Shown here one piece after another: positions 6,715 to 14,556 of a stretch of 24,392 nucleotides of DNA; the stretch's first letter is position 1, and each line of letters opens with the position of its first letter. The position numbers and the translations under genes were made by a program. The notes below the pieces were generated by a model. It saw only the letters and a list, made by a program, of their open reading frames with translations, was not told where the DNA came from and did not search any database. The stretch covers positions 1 to 24,392 of IMG/VR virus record IMGVR_UViG_3300026256_000056; one strand, given 5' to 3'. Source of the DNA: a virus.

Positions 6715-6807
6715 ATGGACTACGGAACTATCACTCTATTCTTAATATTTGGAATACTTATCTATATGAATTGGTCTATTTACAGATGGATAGATAGAGA
6801 ATTTTAA
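6715..6807 (+). CDS. 30-residue membrane peptide
   Basis: ATG at 6715 lies 3 bases after the FecR-protein stop, and TAA at 6805-6807 overlaps the next ATG (TAATG). The product is MDYG, a hydrophobic helix (TITLFLIFGILIYM), then a basic aromatic tail ending WIDREF. Tight packing on both sides supports translation and coupling. It would be a small inner-membrane protein; no family recognised. Confidence 0.55.
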   Translation: MDYGTITLFLIFGILIYMNWSIYRWIDREF

Positions 6808-7220
6808 TGCCTGATTTACAAGTAGATATAGCAAAACTCAAAAAAGACATAGAACAAGTCAATAATATCAATATACGTTTAGACACAGCAATAGACAAAT
6901 TAACAGATGTATCAACATCTATTAAGTCTATGTTGGCGGTACACTCCGAAAAGATTGCTAGACAAGAACAAGTTGATGAAATTATATTTGAAAAATTGAA
7001 AGAAAGAGCAGGTGAAATTGACAATGTACATAGAGAATTAACTAGAGAAATAGAACAAAGTGAAAGACGTTTATTATTAGAAATTAAAGCAATAAGAAAC
7101 GATATTGGTGCTAGAGTTGGTATGTTAGAAAAATATAGATGGATTATATTAGGTGCTGCTATAGTAATAGGATGGATAGTATCTGGCAATTTCTCCGAAA
7201 TTGTTAGGATGATGAGCTAA
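6807..7220 (+). CDS. Tail-anchored coiled-coil protein of T4-like marine phages
   Basis: A 137-residue protein with a long helical, heptad-like region (about 5-110; segments such as DIAKLKKDIEQVNNINIRL and SIKSMLAVHSEKIARQEQ) and one membrane helix near the C-terminus (about 113-128, IILGAAIVIGWIVSG). A very similar layout, starting MxDLxVDxxKLKxDI and ending in a transmembrane helix, is a common hypothetical protein of T4-like cyanophages as I remember it; this was not checked. Its ATG overlaps the preceding stop, so it is the last gene before the terminator. The likely place is the inner membrane with the coiled coil in the cytoplasm or periplasm. Spanin, holin-associated or envelope roles are possible but unsupported. 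Confidence 0.7.
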   Translation: MPDLQVDIAKLKKDIEQVNNINIRLDTAIDKLTDVSTSIKSMLAVHSEKIARQEQVDEIIFEKLKERAGEIDNVHRELTREIEQSERRLLLEIKAIRNDIGARVGMLEKYRWIILGAAIVIGWIVSGNFSEIVRMMS

Positions 7221-7242
7221 TAGGATACTCGTAGGTTTTACC

Positions 7243-7269
7243 CCTGGAAAACACCCAGGCATTTTTTTT
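7243..7269 (+). terminator. Rho-independent terminator
   Basis: A 5-base-pair stem, CCTGG (7243-7247) with CCAGG (7255-7259), encloses a 7-base loop and is followed by CA and a run of eight T residues (7262-7269). It stands 22 bases after the coiled-coil gene stop and ends the surface-gene unit. It is the clearest terminator in the window. Confidence 0.8.
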
Positions 7270-7293
7270 GTTCAGGACCTTTTTCGTACAGAC

Positions 7294-7322
7294 TTGACTA
7301 TTTTCGTGAAATGGTGTATATT
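7294..7322 (+). promoter_or_regulatory. Sigma70-type promoter for the primase/nrdAB unit
   Basis: TTGACT (7294-7299) and TATATT (7317-7322) are separated by exactly 17 bases, each one mismatch from the consensus hexamer. The ATG of the primase lies 13 bases past the -10 box, so the leader would be very short, about 6-7 bases. It is placed right after the terminator and before the long rightward gene run, consistent with an early or middle promoter read by host RNA polymerase. Confidence 0.65.
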
Positions 7323-7335
7323 ATGAGATAGTGTT

Positions 7336-8331
7336 ATGTCAAGTTTTATAGATTTAAAGTATATTAATGCTATCTCTTCAGCATTAAGTCAGTTTAAAAA
7401 GAAGACAGATTATCTTTTCAATTTCAGGTGTCCACATTGTGGAGACTCGCAGAAGAGTAAGACTAAAGCAAGAGCATATCTTTATAGAGTAAAAAATGAT
7501 ATGTTCTTTAAATGCCACAATTGTGGTATGGGTCAGAATTTAGCAAATTTCATTAAATTCTTGGATCCTAAAAAATACGGAGAATACTTATTAGAGAGAT
7601 ACAAAGGATCGGCACCTTCCACGCCCCAACCTAAATTTGACTTTAAACCCACAAAATTTAAAGAAACAAATTTACTAGATTCTTGTATTAAAGTAAGTAC
7701 GTTAAAAGACGGACATCCTGTAAAGGAGTACGTAAAGAAAAGATTGATACCTCCACAATATTATGATATAATTTATTTTGTTGACAAATTTCATAATTTT
7801 GCCAATAAAGTGAAACCAGGAACTTTTAAAGAAAAATATGAACACCCTAGATTAATTATTCCTTTCTTTGATGTAACTGGTAAGTTGTTTGCATTTCAAG
7901 GCAGAGCATTTGGAAAAGAACAACCAAAATATATTACTATTAAACTTGATGAATCAAAACAAAAAGTATATGGACTTGAACGTGTAAATTATCAAAAACA
8001 TATTTACATAGTTGAAGGTCCACTTGATAGTTTGTTTTTAGATAATTGTTTAGCAGCAGGTGGTGCTGACTTAACATTGAGAGTGTCAAGTGACCAAGTT
8101 ACATATATATTTGACAACGAACCTCGTAATAAAGAAATCATAAAAAGGATGTACGCAGTAGTTGAAAAGGATTATAATGTAGTAGTCTGGCCAAATGATG
8201 TGCAACTTAAAGATGTAAATGAAATGATAATGAATGGAATGAAAATAAGTGAACTAAAAGATATCATAAGTAATAATACATTTAGCAAATTAGAGGCATT
8301 AACGAAATTAAACTATTATAAAAAATGTTAG
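7336..8331 (+). CDS. 61: T4 gp61-like DNA primase
   Basis: Primase that makes RNA primers for lagging-strand synthesis, acting with the phage gp41-type helicase (not in this window). The 331 residues compare well with T4 gp61 (342). The N-terminal zinc-binding domain has CPHC at 32-35 and CHNC at 60-63. The catalytic TOPRIM fold follows, with IVEGPLDSLF (Glu227, about 225-234), YIFDNEPRNK (Asp260) and LKDVNEM (291-297). ATG 7336 sits shortly after a sigma70-type promoter, so it heads the replication unit. The stop TAG at 8329-8331 overlaps the ribosome site of nrdA. No anomaly seen. Confidence 0.9.
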   Translation: MSSFIDLKYINAISSALSQFKKKTDYLFNFRCPHCGDSQKSKTKARAYLYRVKNDMFFKCHNCGMGQNLANFIKFLDPKKYGEYLLERYKGSAPSTPQPKFDFKPTKFKETNLLDSCIKVSTLKDGHPVKEYVKKRLIPPQYYDIIYFVDKFHNFANKVKPGTFKEKYEHPRLIIPFFDVTGKLFAFQGRAFGKEQPKYITIKLDESKQKVYGLERVNYQKHIYIVEGPLDSLFLDNCLAAGGADLTLRVSSDQVTYIFDNEPRNKEIIKRMYAVVEKDYNVVVWPNDVQLKDVNEMIMNGMKISELKDIISNNTFSKLEALTKLNYYKKC

Positions 8332-8338
8332 GAGAAAG

Positions 8339-10654
8339 ATGGTGAACGAAAATATAAGTGTAGTGAAACGTAATGGAAGAGGTAAAGAATCTCTTAACAT
8401 TGAGAAGATACATCAAATGGTAGAATATGCGTGTGAAGACATAACGCAAGTTTCTGCTTCTTCTGTAGAAATGAATAGTGGTCTACAATTTTATGATGGT
8501 ATATCAACAAACGAAATTCAACAAATCTTAATCAAGTCAGCAAACGACTTAATCACTTTAGAAAATCCAAATTATCAATATGTTGCCGCTAGACTATTAC
8601 TCTATAGTTTAAGAAAACAATTATTTCATAAAATGTGGGATCATCCACATATTTTTACACACGTACAAAATAATATAGAAAAGGGTATCTATGATAAAGA
8701 TATTTTAAATTGGTATGATAAAAAAGATTTTGATAGAATGGAAAATTGGTTAAATCACGAAAGAGATTATACATTTACATATGCAGGTTTAAGACAAGTT
8801 ATTGATAAGTACCTAGTGCAAGATAGAAGTACAGGACAAATTTATGAAACTCCACAATTTATGTATATGATGATAGCTGCTACATTATTTTCACAATATC
8901 CAAAGAGTAAGAGGATGAGTTATGTTAAAAGATATTATGACGCAATTTCAAGATTTAAAATTAATATTCCAACGCCTGTTATGGCAGGTGTTAGAACTCC
9001 CATTAGGCAATATGCGAGTTGTGTATTGGTTGATGTTGATGATACTTTACCTAGTATTTTTTCTAGTGATATGGCGATAGGTAAGTATGTTGCTCAAAGA
9101 GCAGGTATTGGTATCAATGCAGGACGTATTAGAGGAATTAATTCACGTATTAGAGGTGGTGAAGTACAACACACAGGTGTTATACCATTTCTAAAAAAAT
9201 TTGAGGCAACTGTTAAGTGTTGTACTCAAAATGGAGTACGTGGTGGTAGTGCAACGGTTCACTTCCCTATTTGGCACAAAGAAATAGAAGATATAATTGT
9301 TTTAAAAAATAATAAAGGTAGTGAAGATAATAGAGTTAGAAAATTAGATTACTCTATACAGTTATCAAAATTATTTTATGAAAGATTTATTAATGATGAA
9401 GAGATAACTTTATTTTCACCACACGAAGTACCAGAACTTTATGAAGCGTGGGGATCAAAAGAATTTGATAAACTTTATGAAACGGCAGAAAGAAAAACAA
9501 GTGTTTGGAAACATAAAATCAAAGCACAGGACTTGTTTATGGCAATTTTAAAAGAAAGAGCAGAAACAGGTCGTATTTACATTATGAATATAGACCATTG
9601 TAATACTCATTCCTCTTTTAAAGATAGAGTTTATATGTCTAACTTATGTCAAGAGATTACTTTACCTACAGACCCTATAAGTCATATAGATGGTAATGGA
9701 GAAATTGCATTATGTATTCTATCAGCAATTAATGTAGGACTTTTAAAAGATTTAGATGAATTAGAATCCTTATGCGATTTAGCAGTAAGGTCATTAGACG
9801 AAGTTATAGACCATCAAAAATATCCAGTTAGAGCGGCAGAAATTTCTACAAAAAATAGAAGAAGTTTAGGAATTGGATATATTGGTCTTGCTCATTACTT
9901 AGCAACATTAGGACTTGGTTATGAAACTAAAACTGCTTGGAAAGAAGTAGATAAGTTATCAGAAGCATTCCAATATTATCTATTAAGAGCAAGTAATGAA
10001 TTAGCAAAAGAAAAGGGAAAATGTGAATCCTTTTCTAAAACAAAGTATTCAGATGGTATCTTACCAATTGACACCTACAAAAAAGAAGTTGATGAGATTG
10101 TATCTCGGAAACTTTCATATAAATGGGAAGACTTGAGGAAAGATATTAAGGAATTTGGGTTAAGACATAGCACACTCACGGCTCAAATGCCTTCTGAAAG
10201 CTCTAGCGTGGTTTGTAATGCCACAAACGGCATTGAACCACCTAGAGATTATATTTCAGTTAAGAAGAGTAAGAAAGGTACTTTAAAACAAGTTGTACCT
10301 GATTATAAAAGATTAAAAAATAATTATACATTGTTATGGGATATGAAATCTAACGAAGGATATATAAACATAGTAGCAGTAATGCAGAAATATTTTGACC
10401 AATCAATTAGTGGAAATTGGTCATATAATCCTGAAAATTATGATGAAGGAGAAATACCATTATCAATAATGGCAGAAGATTTATTGACAACTTATAAGTT
10501 AGGATGGAAGACTTCTTATTATCAGAATACATATGATAGTAAAAGAGATATAGAGGAACCTGTACATCCTATTGGTTGGAAAGATGATGTACCAGAAGCA
10601 AAGACTATAATGGAGAAAAAAGACGAAGAAGAATGTGAAACCTGTGTAATTTAA
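8339..10654 (+). CDS. nrdA: Class Ia ribonucleotide reductase, large subunit
   Basis: Aerobic NrdA reduces ribonucleoside diphosphates to dNDPs, supplying DNA precursors during infection. At 771 residues it is full length (E. coli 761). An N-terminal ATP cone is present (ISVVKRNGRGKESLNIEKI, about 6-24), so allosteric on/off control by ATP/dATP may be kept. The redox pair is Cys228 (RQYASCVLVD) and Cys459 (GEIALCILSAINVG). The radical site is NLCQE (Asn435, Cys437, Glu439). The C-terminal shuttle cysteines are 766 and 769 (CETC). The start is fixed by GGAG 5 bases upstream. One unknown gene separates it from nrdB, an order I recall from T4-like marine phages. Confidence 0.95.
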   Translation: MVNENISVVKRNGRGKESLNIEKIHQMVEYACEDITQVSASSVEMNSGLQFYDGISTNEIQQILIKSANDLITLENPNYQYVAARLLLYSLRKQLFHKMWDHPHIFTHVQNNIEKGIYDKDILNWYDKKDFDRMENWLNHERDYTFTYAGLRQVIDKYLVQDRSTGQIYETPQFMYMMIAATLFSQYPKSKRMSYVKRYYDAISRFKINIPTPVMAGVRTPIRQYASCVLVDVDDTLPSIFSSDMAIGKYVAQRAGIGINAGRIRGINSRIRGGEVQHTGVIPFLKKFEATVKCCTQNGVRGGSATVHFPIWHKEIEDIIVLKNNKGSEDNRVRKLDYSIQLSKLFYERFINDEEITLFSPHEVPELYEAWGSKEFDKLYETAERKTSVWKHKIKAQDLFMAILKERAETGRIYIMNIDHCNTHSSFKDRVYMSNLCQEITLPTDPISHIDGNGEIALCILSAINVGLLKDLDELESLCDLAVRSLDEVIDHQKYPVRAAEISTKNRRSLGIGYIGLAHYLATLGLGYETKTAWKEVDKLSEAFQYYLLRASNELAKEKGKCESFSKTKYSDGILPIDTYKKEVDEIVSRKLSYKWEDLRKDIKEFGLRHSTLTAQMPSESSSVVCNATNGIEPPRDYISVKKSKKGTLKQVVPDYKRLKNNYTLLWDMKSNEGYINIVAVMQKYFDQSISGNWSYNPENYDEGEIPLSIMAEDLLTTYKLGWKTSYYQNTYDSKRDIEEPVHPIGWKDDVPEAKTIMEKKDEEECETCVI

Positions 10655-10664
10655 AAGGAATTTT

Positions 10665-11336
10665 ATGGCATTTTTATGTGCAAATGTACCACATACGGAA
10701 GTACTAGTTAAAAAACAATACCTTTATGATTTTAAAAAAGGTCACGGAGAATTTGAACCAGGTATCTGGTGTACTGTTAAAAGTATTCAAGGTAGAGCAT
10801 TATACTTTGAAACTTATTTGTATGAAACAGGAGCATTATATGATAAACTTCCTATATCAGCATTTGTATGGAAAAAGACAAAAGAAGATATAACATTACC
10901 AGAATTACAATTATGGGATTGTTTTGATTATGATATTACTATTATTGAAAAACAATTAGTAAGTGGTAATAGATGTACGTTTCTATCACCAAGTAAGAAA
11001 TTATATGAAGGAAATTATATGTTTAGTATAGATAGTTGTCGTGCAACAAACAAAGAACTTAATGTAGGGTATAGTGAAACTCCTTCACAACATAAATCAT
11101 TTAACATATTAAAATTAGATAATGGACATTTTGCTGCTCAACCTAATAATAGAGTTTTGTTTTATGATAAATCATTAACCCCTAGTAAAGTAAAAGTGCC
11201 AGATTATAAAGTATCTACTATAGAGTATAGTGTAGATAATATGGATAAATGGACAGCAGGTGATAGTGATGAACACCATTATGAGTTAACAGAATCAGAA
11301 AGATTACAGAAAGAATTAGAACCGATAAATGACTAA
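10665..11336 (+). CDS. Unknown conserved-looking protein between nrdA and nrdB
   Basis: A 223-residue soluble protein, no signal peptide or membrane helix, rich in Tyr, Lys and Asp, apparently mostly beta. It begins MAFLCANVPHTEVLVKKQY and includes GIWCTVKSIQGRALYFETY near 33-51, reminiscent of a small barrel. Five Cys are scattered with no CxxC pair, which argues against a glutaredoxin or NrdC role. AAGGA upstream supports ATG 10665, and its end overlaps nrdB by 8 bases. I recall hypothetical genes at this position in T4-like cyanophages. The location suggests a link to dNTP synthesis, but nothing in the sequence shows a function. Confidence 0.7.
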   Translation: MAFLCANVPHTEVLVKKQYLYDFKKGHGEFEPGIWCTVKSIQGRALYFETYLYETGALYDKLPISAFVWKKTKEDITLPELQLWDCFDYDITIIEKQLVSGNRCTFLSPSKKLYEGNYMFSIDSCRATNKELNVGYSETPSQHKSFNILKLDNGHFAAQPNNRVLFYDKSLTPSKVKVPDYKVSTIEYSVDNMDKWTAGDSDEHHYELTESERLQKELEPIND

Positions 11337-12432
11337 AAGTGTATTCAATACAGATAAAAAGTTAGATTATACTAAACAACCTATGTTTTTTGGTAAAGAT
11401 TTACAGGTACAAAGATATGATGAATTAAAATATCCTATCTTTAATAAATTGTTTCAACAACAATTAGGTTATTTCTGGAGACCTGAAGAAGTATCTTTAC
11501 AAAAAGATATATCAGATTATAAAGAATTAAATGAACAAGGTAAGTTTATATTTACATCTAATTTAAAATATCAAACAATGATGGATAGTGTGCAAGGTAG
11601 AGGACCTGCTTTAGCATTTTTACCTTTTGTTTCAATACCTGAATTAGAGAGTTGTGTTCTTGCGTGGGACTTCTTTGAAAACATACACTCACACTCTTAT
11701 ACATATATCATAAAAAATTTATATTCAAATCCTAGTGAAGTTTTTGATACTATAATTACAGATGAAAAAATTGAAAAAAGAGCAATTAGTATAACACAAA
11801 GATATGATGATATGATTAATTTAGGTTATAAATGGCAACTAACACCAGATAAAGTTGATATGTATGAATTGAAAAAGAAATTATATTTAACATTGATGAC
11901 TGTTAATATATTAGAAGGATTAAGATTTTATGTTTCTTTTGCGTGTTCGTTTGCATTTGGAGAACTAAAAATGTTAGAAGGTTCTGCTAAAATACTTTCT
12001 TTAATTGCAAGGGATGAAACTTTGCATTTATCAATCACACAAAGAATACTTAATAACTATCGTGATAATGAAAACGATAAAATTATGGATAAAGTGATTA
12101 AAGATTCAGAAAAAGAAGTTTATACAATGTATGAAAATGCAGTAGGACAAGAGAAACGTTGGGCAACTTATTTGTTCTCTAAAGGTTCTATGATAGGACT
12201 TTCAGAAAAACTATTACACCAATTTGTAGAGTATATGGCAAATAGACGTATGAGAGCAATAGGATTAGAACCAAGATACGACCAAAAAGTAAATCCATTA
12301 CCTTGGGTTGACCATTGGTTAAATAGTAGGTCATTACAAAATGCACCACAGGAAACAGAAATTGAAAGTTATGTTATAGGCGGAATTAAACAAGATGTAC
12401 AAAAGGATCAGTTTAAAAAATTTAAATTATAA
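11329..12432 (+). CDS. nrdB: Class Ia ribonucleotide reductase, small (radical) subunit
   Basis: NrdB holds the di-iron centre that generates the tyrosyl radical used by NrdA. The 367 residues are close to E. coli NrdB (376). All expected ligands are visible: Asp86 (MMDSVQG), Glu117 and His120 (FFENIHSHSYTY), Glu196 (LEGLRF), Glu230 and His233 (ARDETLH). Tyr124 is the radical tyrosine, four residues after His120 as in E. coli, so this is not a Mn-type enzyme lacking the tyrosine. The C-terminal tail ends in KKFKL and would dock on NrdA. It starts inside the preceding gene (8-base overlap), implying translational coupling. Confidence 0.95.
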   Translation: MTKSVFNTDKKLDYTKQPMFFGKDLQVQRYDELKYPIFNKLFQQQLGYFWRPEEVSLQKDISDYKELNEQGKFIFTSNLKYQTMMDSVQGRGPALAFLPFVSIPELESCVLAWDFFENIHSHSYTYIIKNLYSNPSEVFDTIITDEKIEKRAISITQRYDDMINLGYKWQLTPDKVDMYELKKKLYLTLMTVNILEGLRFYVSFACSFAFGELKMLEGSAKILSLIARDETLHLSITQRILNNYRDNENDKIMDKVIKDSEKEVYTMYENAVGQEKRWATYLFSKGSMIGLSEKLLHQFVEYMANRRMRAIGLEPRYDQKVNPLPWVDHWLNSRSLQNAPQETEIESYVIGGIKQDVQKDQFKKFKL

Positions 12433-12444
12433 TACATATATATT

Positions 12445-12630
12445 ATGGACGAAGAGATAGGAAAGAGCATTAGGTTTAGTTGTGATAATTGTAAGGTAAG
12501 TTACACAATAAAATATGACGAAGACGAAACAGATATGAAACCTGAGTCTTGTCCATTTTGTAGTTATGAAGTAGAAGAAGAAGATGAAAATGAAGTTGGA
12601 GATGAAAATGAAGAAACTAGTTGGGATTGA
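12445..12630 (+). CDS. Small zinc-ribbon protein
   Basis: A 61-residue acidic protein with two Cys pairs, CDNC (13-16) and CPFC (36-39), forming a probable four-cysteine zinc ribbon, then a Glu/Asp tail. FmdB-like and transcription-factor zinc ribbons have this layout. The gene begins 13 bases after the nrdB stop and its acidic tail overlaps the first codons of the RuvC-like gene. It may be a small nucleic-acid-binding or protein-adaptor factor; no specific role can be claimed. Confidence 0.65.
   Translation: MDEEIGKSIRFSCDNCKVSYTIKYDEDETDMKPESCPFCSYEVEEEDENEVGDENEETSWD
12598..12601 (+). promoter_or_regulatory. Shine-Dalgarno GGAG fixing the start of the RuvC-like gene
   Basis: GGAG lies 6 bases before ATG 12608. 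Competing in-frame ATGs at 12584 and 12602 are upstream of it or directly against it, so 12608 (product beginning MKKLVGIDYS) is the best start. Confidence 0.65.
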
Positions 12631-13165
12631 TTATAGTTTAACAAGTCCTGCCATATGTGTTACAGATAACTTTAAGTTTGAATATAGTCATTTTTATTTT
12701 CTTACTAATAAGAAAAAACATATGGGCAAATTTGGTAATATAATTGGTTATGAACATCAACCGTGGACAGACCCTATCCAAAGATTTACTCAAATTTCTG
12801 ATTGGGTTTTAAAAGTCTTAAAATTAAATCACTCTAAAGACAATATAGATACACTAGCAATAGCAATAGAAAACTATTCTTATGGTTCTAAAGGTCAAGC
12901 ATTATTTCAAATAGCAGAAAATTGTGGCATACTTAAATATAGATTAGCAGAACAAAAATACAACTATAGTGTTATTGTACCAAGTGTTGTTAAGAAACTT
13001 GCTACAGGTAAGGGTAATGCAGATAAAGAAATGATGTACGAACAATTTTGTAAAGATACAAAAACAGATTTAAAGAAGTTATTAGATACAGCAAAGGCAG
13101 GTAATCCAGTATCAGATATAGTTGATAGTTGGTATATAGCAAAGGCACATTATGGGCGACTTTAA
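12608..13165 (+). CDS. RuvC-like Holliday junction endonuclease
   Basis: A 185-residue RNase H-fold nuclease predicted to resolve branched replication or recombination DNA before packaging. Acidic catalytic residues appear in family order: Asp8 in LVGIDYSLTS, Glu88 in IAIENYSYG, and Asp170/Asp173 in PVSDIVDSWYIAK. The segment ATGKGNADKEMM (132-143) matches the RuvC loop GxGxAdK. T4 itself uses the unrelated endonuclease VII (gp49) for this step, so a RuvC-type enzyme here is a replacement of the kind seen in marine T4-like phages. The ORF can be extended to 12584, but the extension (MKMKLEMK) is low complexity and the GGAG site favours 12608. The 3' end overlaps the next gene by 14 bases. Confidence 0.8.
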   Translation: MKKLVGIDYSLTSPAICVTDNFKFEYSHFYFLTNKKKHMGKFGNIIGYEHQPWTDPIQRFTQISDWVLKVLKLNHSKDNIDTLAIAIENYSYGSKGQALFQIAENCGILKYRLAEQKYNYSVIVPSVVKKLATGKGNADKEMMYEQFCKDTKTDLKKLLDTAKAGNPVSDIVDSWYIAKAHYGRL

Positions 13166-13469
13166 AATATTAATACTTGCATATTTAATTGGGCATAGTC
13201 CAATAGAAACACAACAAACTTTTCAAATGGAAGGTTGGTATAAAAGTATGGAAGAGTGTAAAAAAGAATTACTTTTACAAAAACCAGATGGAAGATACGA
13301 AGTGATGAACGAGTTTGTTGTAGATGGAGAGTTTAAATGGGATTGGTTAGTTGCAGGTTGCAAAAGTGATACAACAGGAGAAGAATTCCAGATTTGGCCA
13401 AGTTATCCTAAAGGCAAACCAAAGGAGTTAGAAGGCATTGAGTTTGATGTTTTTGAATTACAAGTATGA
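13152..13469 (+). CDS. Small protein with hydrophobic N-terminus, unknown
   Basis: 105 residues. Residues 4-14 (FKILILAYLIG) are hydrophobic and could be a short signal sequence or anchor. The rest is polar, with two cysteines (36 and 70) that could form a disulphide if exported. The MEECKKELL and WLVAGCK segments resemble small periplasmic hypothetical proteins common in marine phages. It overlaps the RuvC-like gene by 14 bases, and its stop overlaps the next ATG (ATGA). No family recognised. Confidence 0.6.
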   Translation: MGDFKILILAYLIGHSPIETQQTFQMEGWYKSMEECKKELLLQKPDGRYEVMNEFVVDGEFKWDWLVAGCKSDTTGEEFQIWPSYPKGKPKELEGIEFDVFELQV

Positions 13470-13909
13470 AATTATTAAAAGCAAGACAATATGTAACCTG
13501 TCAACACGCACCATTAAAAGGAATAAAACCTAAAGTTACAATAGTGCCTGTTAAAGATATAATGTTAACTGCTGATTATGAATGGATGATAAAAAGATAT
13601 CCTGCTTTTAAAACTAGTATTGAAAGTGCAGGTATGAAGTTTCCTATTATCTATACAGATTTAGAACATTATTGGTTGAAAAGAAGATGGAAGAAAGACG
13701 AAGAAGGAAATTGTATACCTGGTTTATCAGTACACACAGGTAATAAAAGAGTGTATTGGGCAAAGAGAAATGGGTTTACCCATATAGAAGGATACTTTGT
13801 TAATAATAAAGATGAACAAGCGGCAATAGTTAGACAAACATTTTTAGCACCTGCTAGTTTTCCAACTACAAATGCTCGTGCATACCAAGAGGAGGTTAAT
13901 AAAATATGA
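13466..13909 (+). CDS. ParB/sulfiredoxin-fold-like protein
   Basis: 147 residues. The order of motifs resembles a ParB N-terminal (sulfiredoxin-like) domain: VPVKDIML (about 27-34), a helix, SIESAGMKFPIIYTD (51-65), then HTGNKRVYWAKRNGFTHIEGY (90-110), which fits the family's G-N-x-R-x-x-A-x-x-x-G pattern. This fold binds nucleotides and occurs in CTPases, nucleases and DNA-modification proteins. No ParB helix-turn-helix follows, so a partition role is unlikely. It is joined by 4-base overlaps to both neighbours. The role is unknown; assignment rests on a motif reading only. Confidence 0.5.
   Translation: MKLLKARQYVTCQHAPLKGIKPKVTIVPVKDIMLTADYEWMIKRYPAFKTSIESAGMKFPIIYTDLEHYWLKRRWKKDEEGNCIPGLSVHTGNKRVYWAKRNGFTHIEGYFVNNKDEQAAIVRQTFLAPASFPTTNARAYQEEVNKI
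13890..13896 (+). promoter_or_regulatory. Perfect Shine-Dalgarno AGGAGGT
   Basis: AGGAGGT is the full anti-Shine-Dalgarno complement and lies 9 bases before ATG 13906. It is the strongest ribosome site noticed in the window, suggesting high translation of the dioxygenase at the head of the modification genes. Confidence 0.75.
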
Positions 13910-14556
13910 CTTTACCAGAATTAGCAAATTTTAAACCAGATGAATTAGACAATTTTGCTCAAAATAATTTTATGGTATATAATTGGGCAATGCCAGTTGA
14001 AGATTGTAAAATGATTATTGAGAAATTTGAACAGGTAGTTAAATATGATATGTCCCAGGTAGATACATTTAAAACTGGTCATAAAGAATTTACAGAAATA
14101 GATATAGACAAATATGGTGATTCAGATTTTTGGAGAGAACCTAAAAAGAAATTTATTGCAATGATTAAAGAATATAAAGCAAGATTTATGAAAAATTTGA
14201 GTATTAAAGATTTAGATTTTCCACCAGTAATAGATATGGAAAATATAAGAATAAAAAAATATATGCCTAATGACAAAGACCAATTTAAAGTCCACGTAGA
14301 TGTTGTTCGTTCTATGGGTGATTCAGCTAAAAGATTTTTAGTTTTTGTATTATATCTTAATGATGTTGAACAAGGTGGTCATACATTGTTTCCAAAACCT
14401 AATATATGGGTAAAACCAAGAGCAGGAAGATTGTTAGTATTTCCACCCTTTTGGACTCACCCACACGCAGGATTAAAACCATTAAGTGGTCCAAAATATA
14501 TTATGATGTCTTATTTACATTATGGGGACGCAGAAGATCCGAGGTATAAAAAATAA
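13906..14556 (+). CDS. 2-oxoglutarate/Fe(II)-dependent dioxygenase (prolyl 4-hydroxylase-like)
   Basis: 216 residues. The C-terminal half is a double-stranded beta-helix dioxygenase: HxD iron ligands His130 and Asp132 (KVHVDVV), the core strand FLVFVLYLNDVEQGGHTLFP (144-163), RLLVFPPFWTHPHAG with the distal His187, and Lys197 (GPKYIMM) as the 2-oxoglutarate anchor. This is the P4H pattern H-x-G ... G-x-K. Such enzymes hydroxylate proteins, sugars or small molecules using O2. Marine T4-like phages frequently carry P4H-like genes of unknown substrate. The gene overlaps both its neighbours, and the following gene is another predicted protein-modification enzyme (SET). The substrate cannot be read from sequence. 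Confidence 0.85.
   Translation: MTLPELANFKPDELDNFAQNNFMVYNWAMPVEDCKMIIEKFEQVVKYDMSQVDTFKTGHKEFTEIDIDKYGDSDFWREPKKKFIAMIKEYKARFMKNLSIKDLDFPPVIDMENIRIKKYMPNDKDQFKVHVDVVRSMGDSAKRFLVFVLYLNDVEQGGHTLFPKPNIWVKPRAGRLLVFPPFWTHPHAGLKPLSGPKYIMMSYLHYGDAEDPRYKK

Noticed and set aside
6776-7189. 137-residue minus-strand open frame
   Set aside because: It mirrors the coiled-coil gene, which has an overlapping start with its neighbour and a membrane anchor; the mirror product has no sensible features.
12584-12607. Upstream start for the RuvC-like gene
   Set aside because: It adds the low-complexity MKMKLEMK stretch and lies before the GGAG site that suits ATG 12608.
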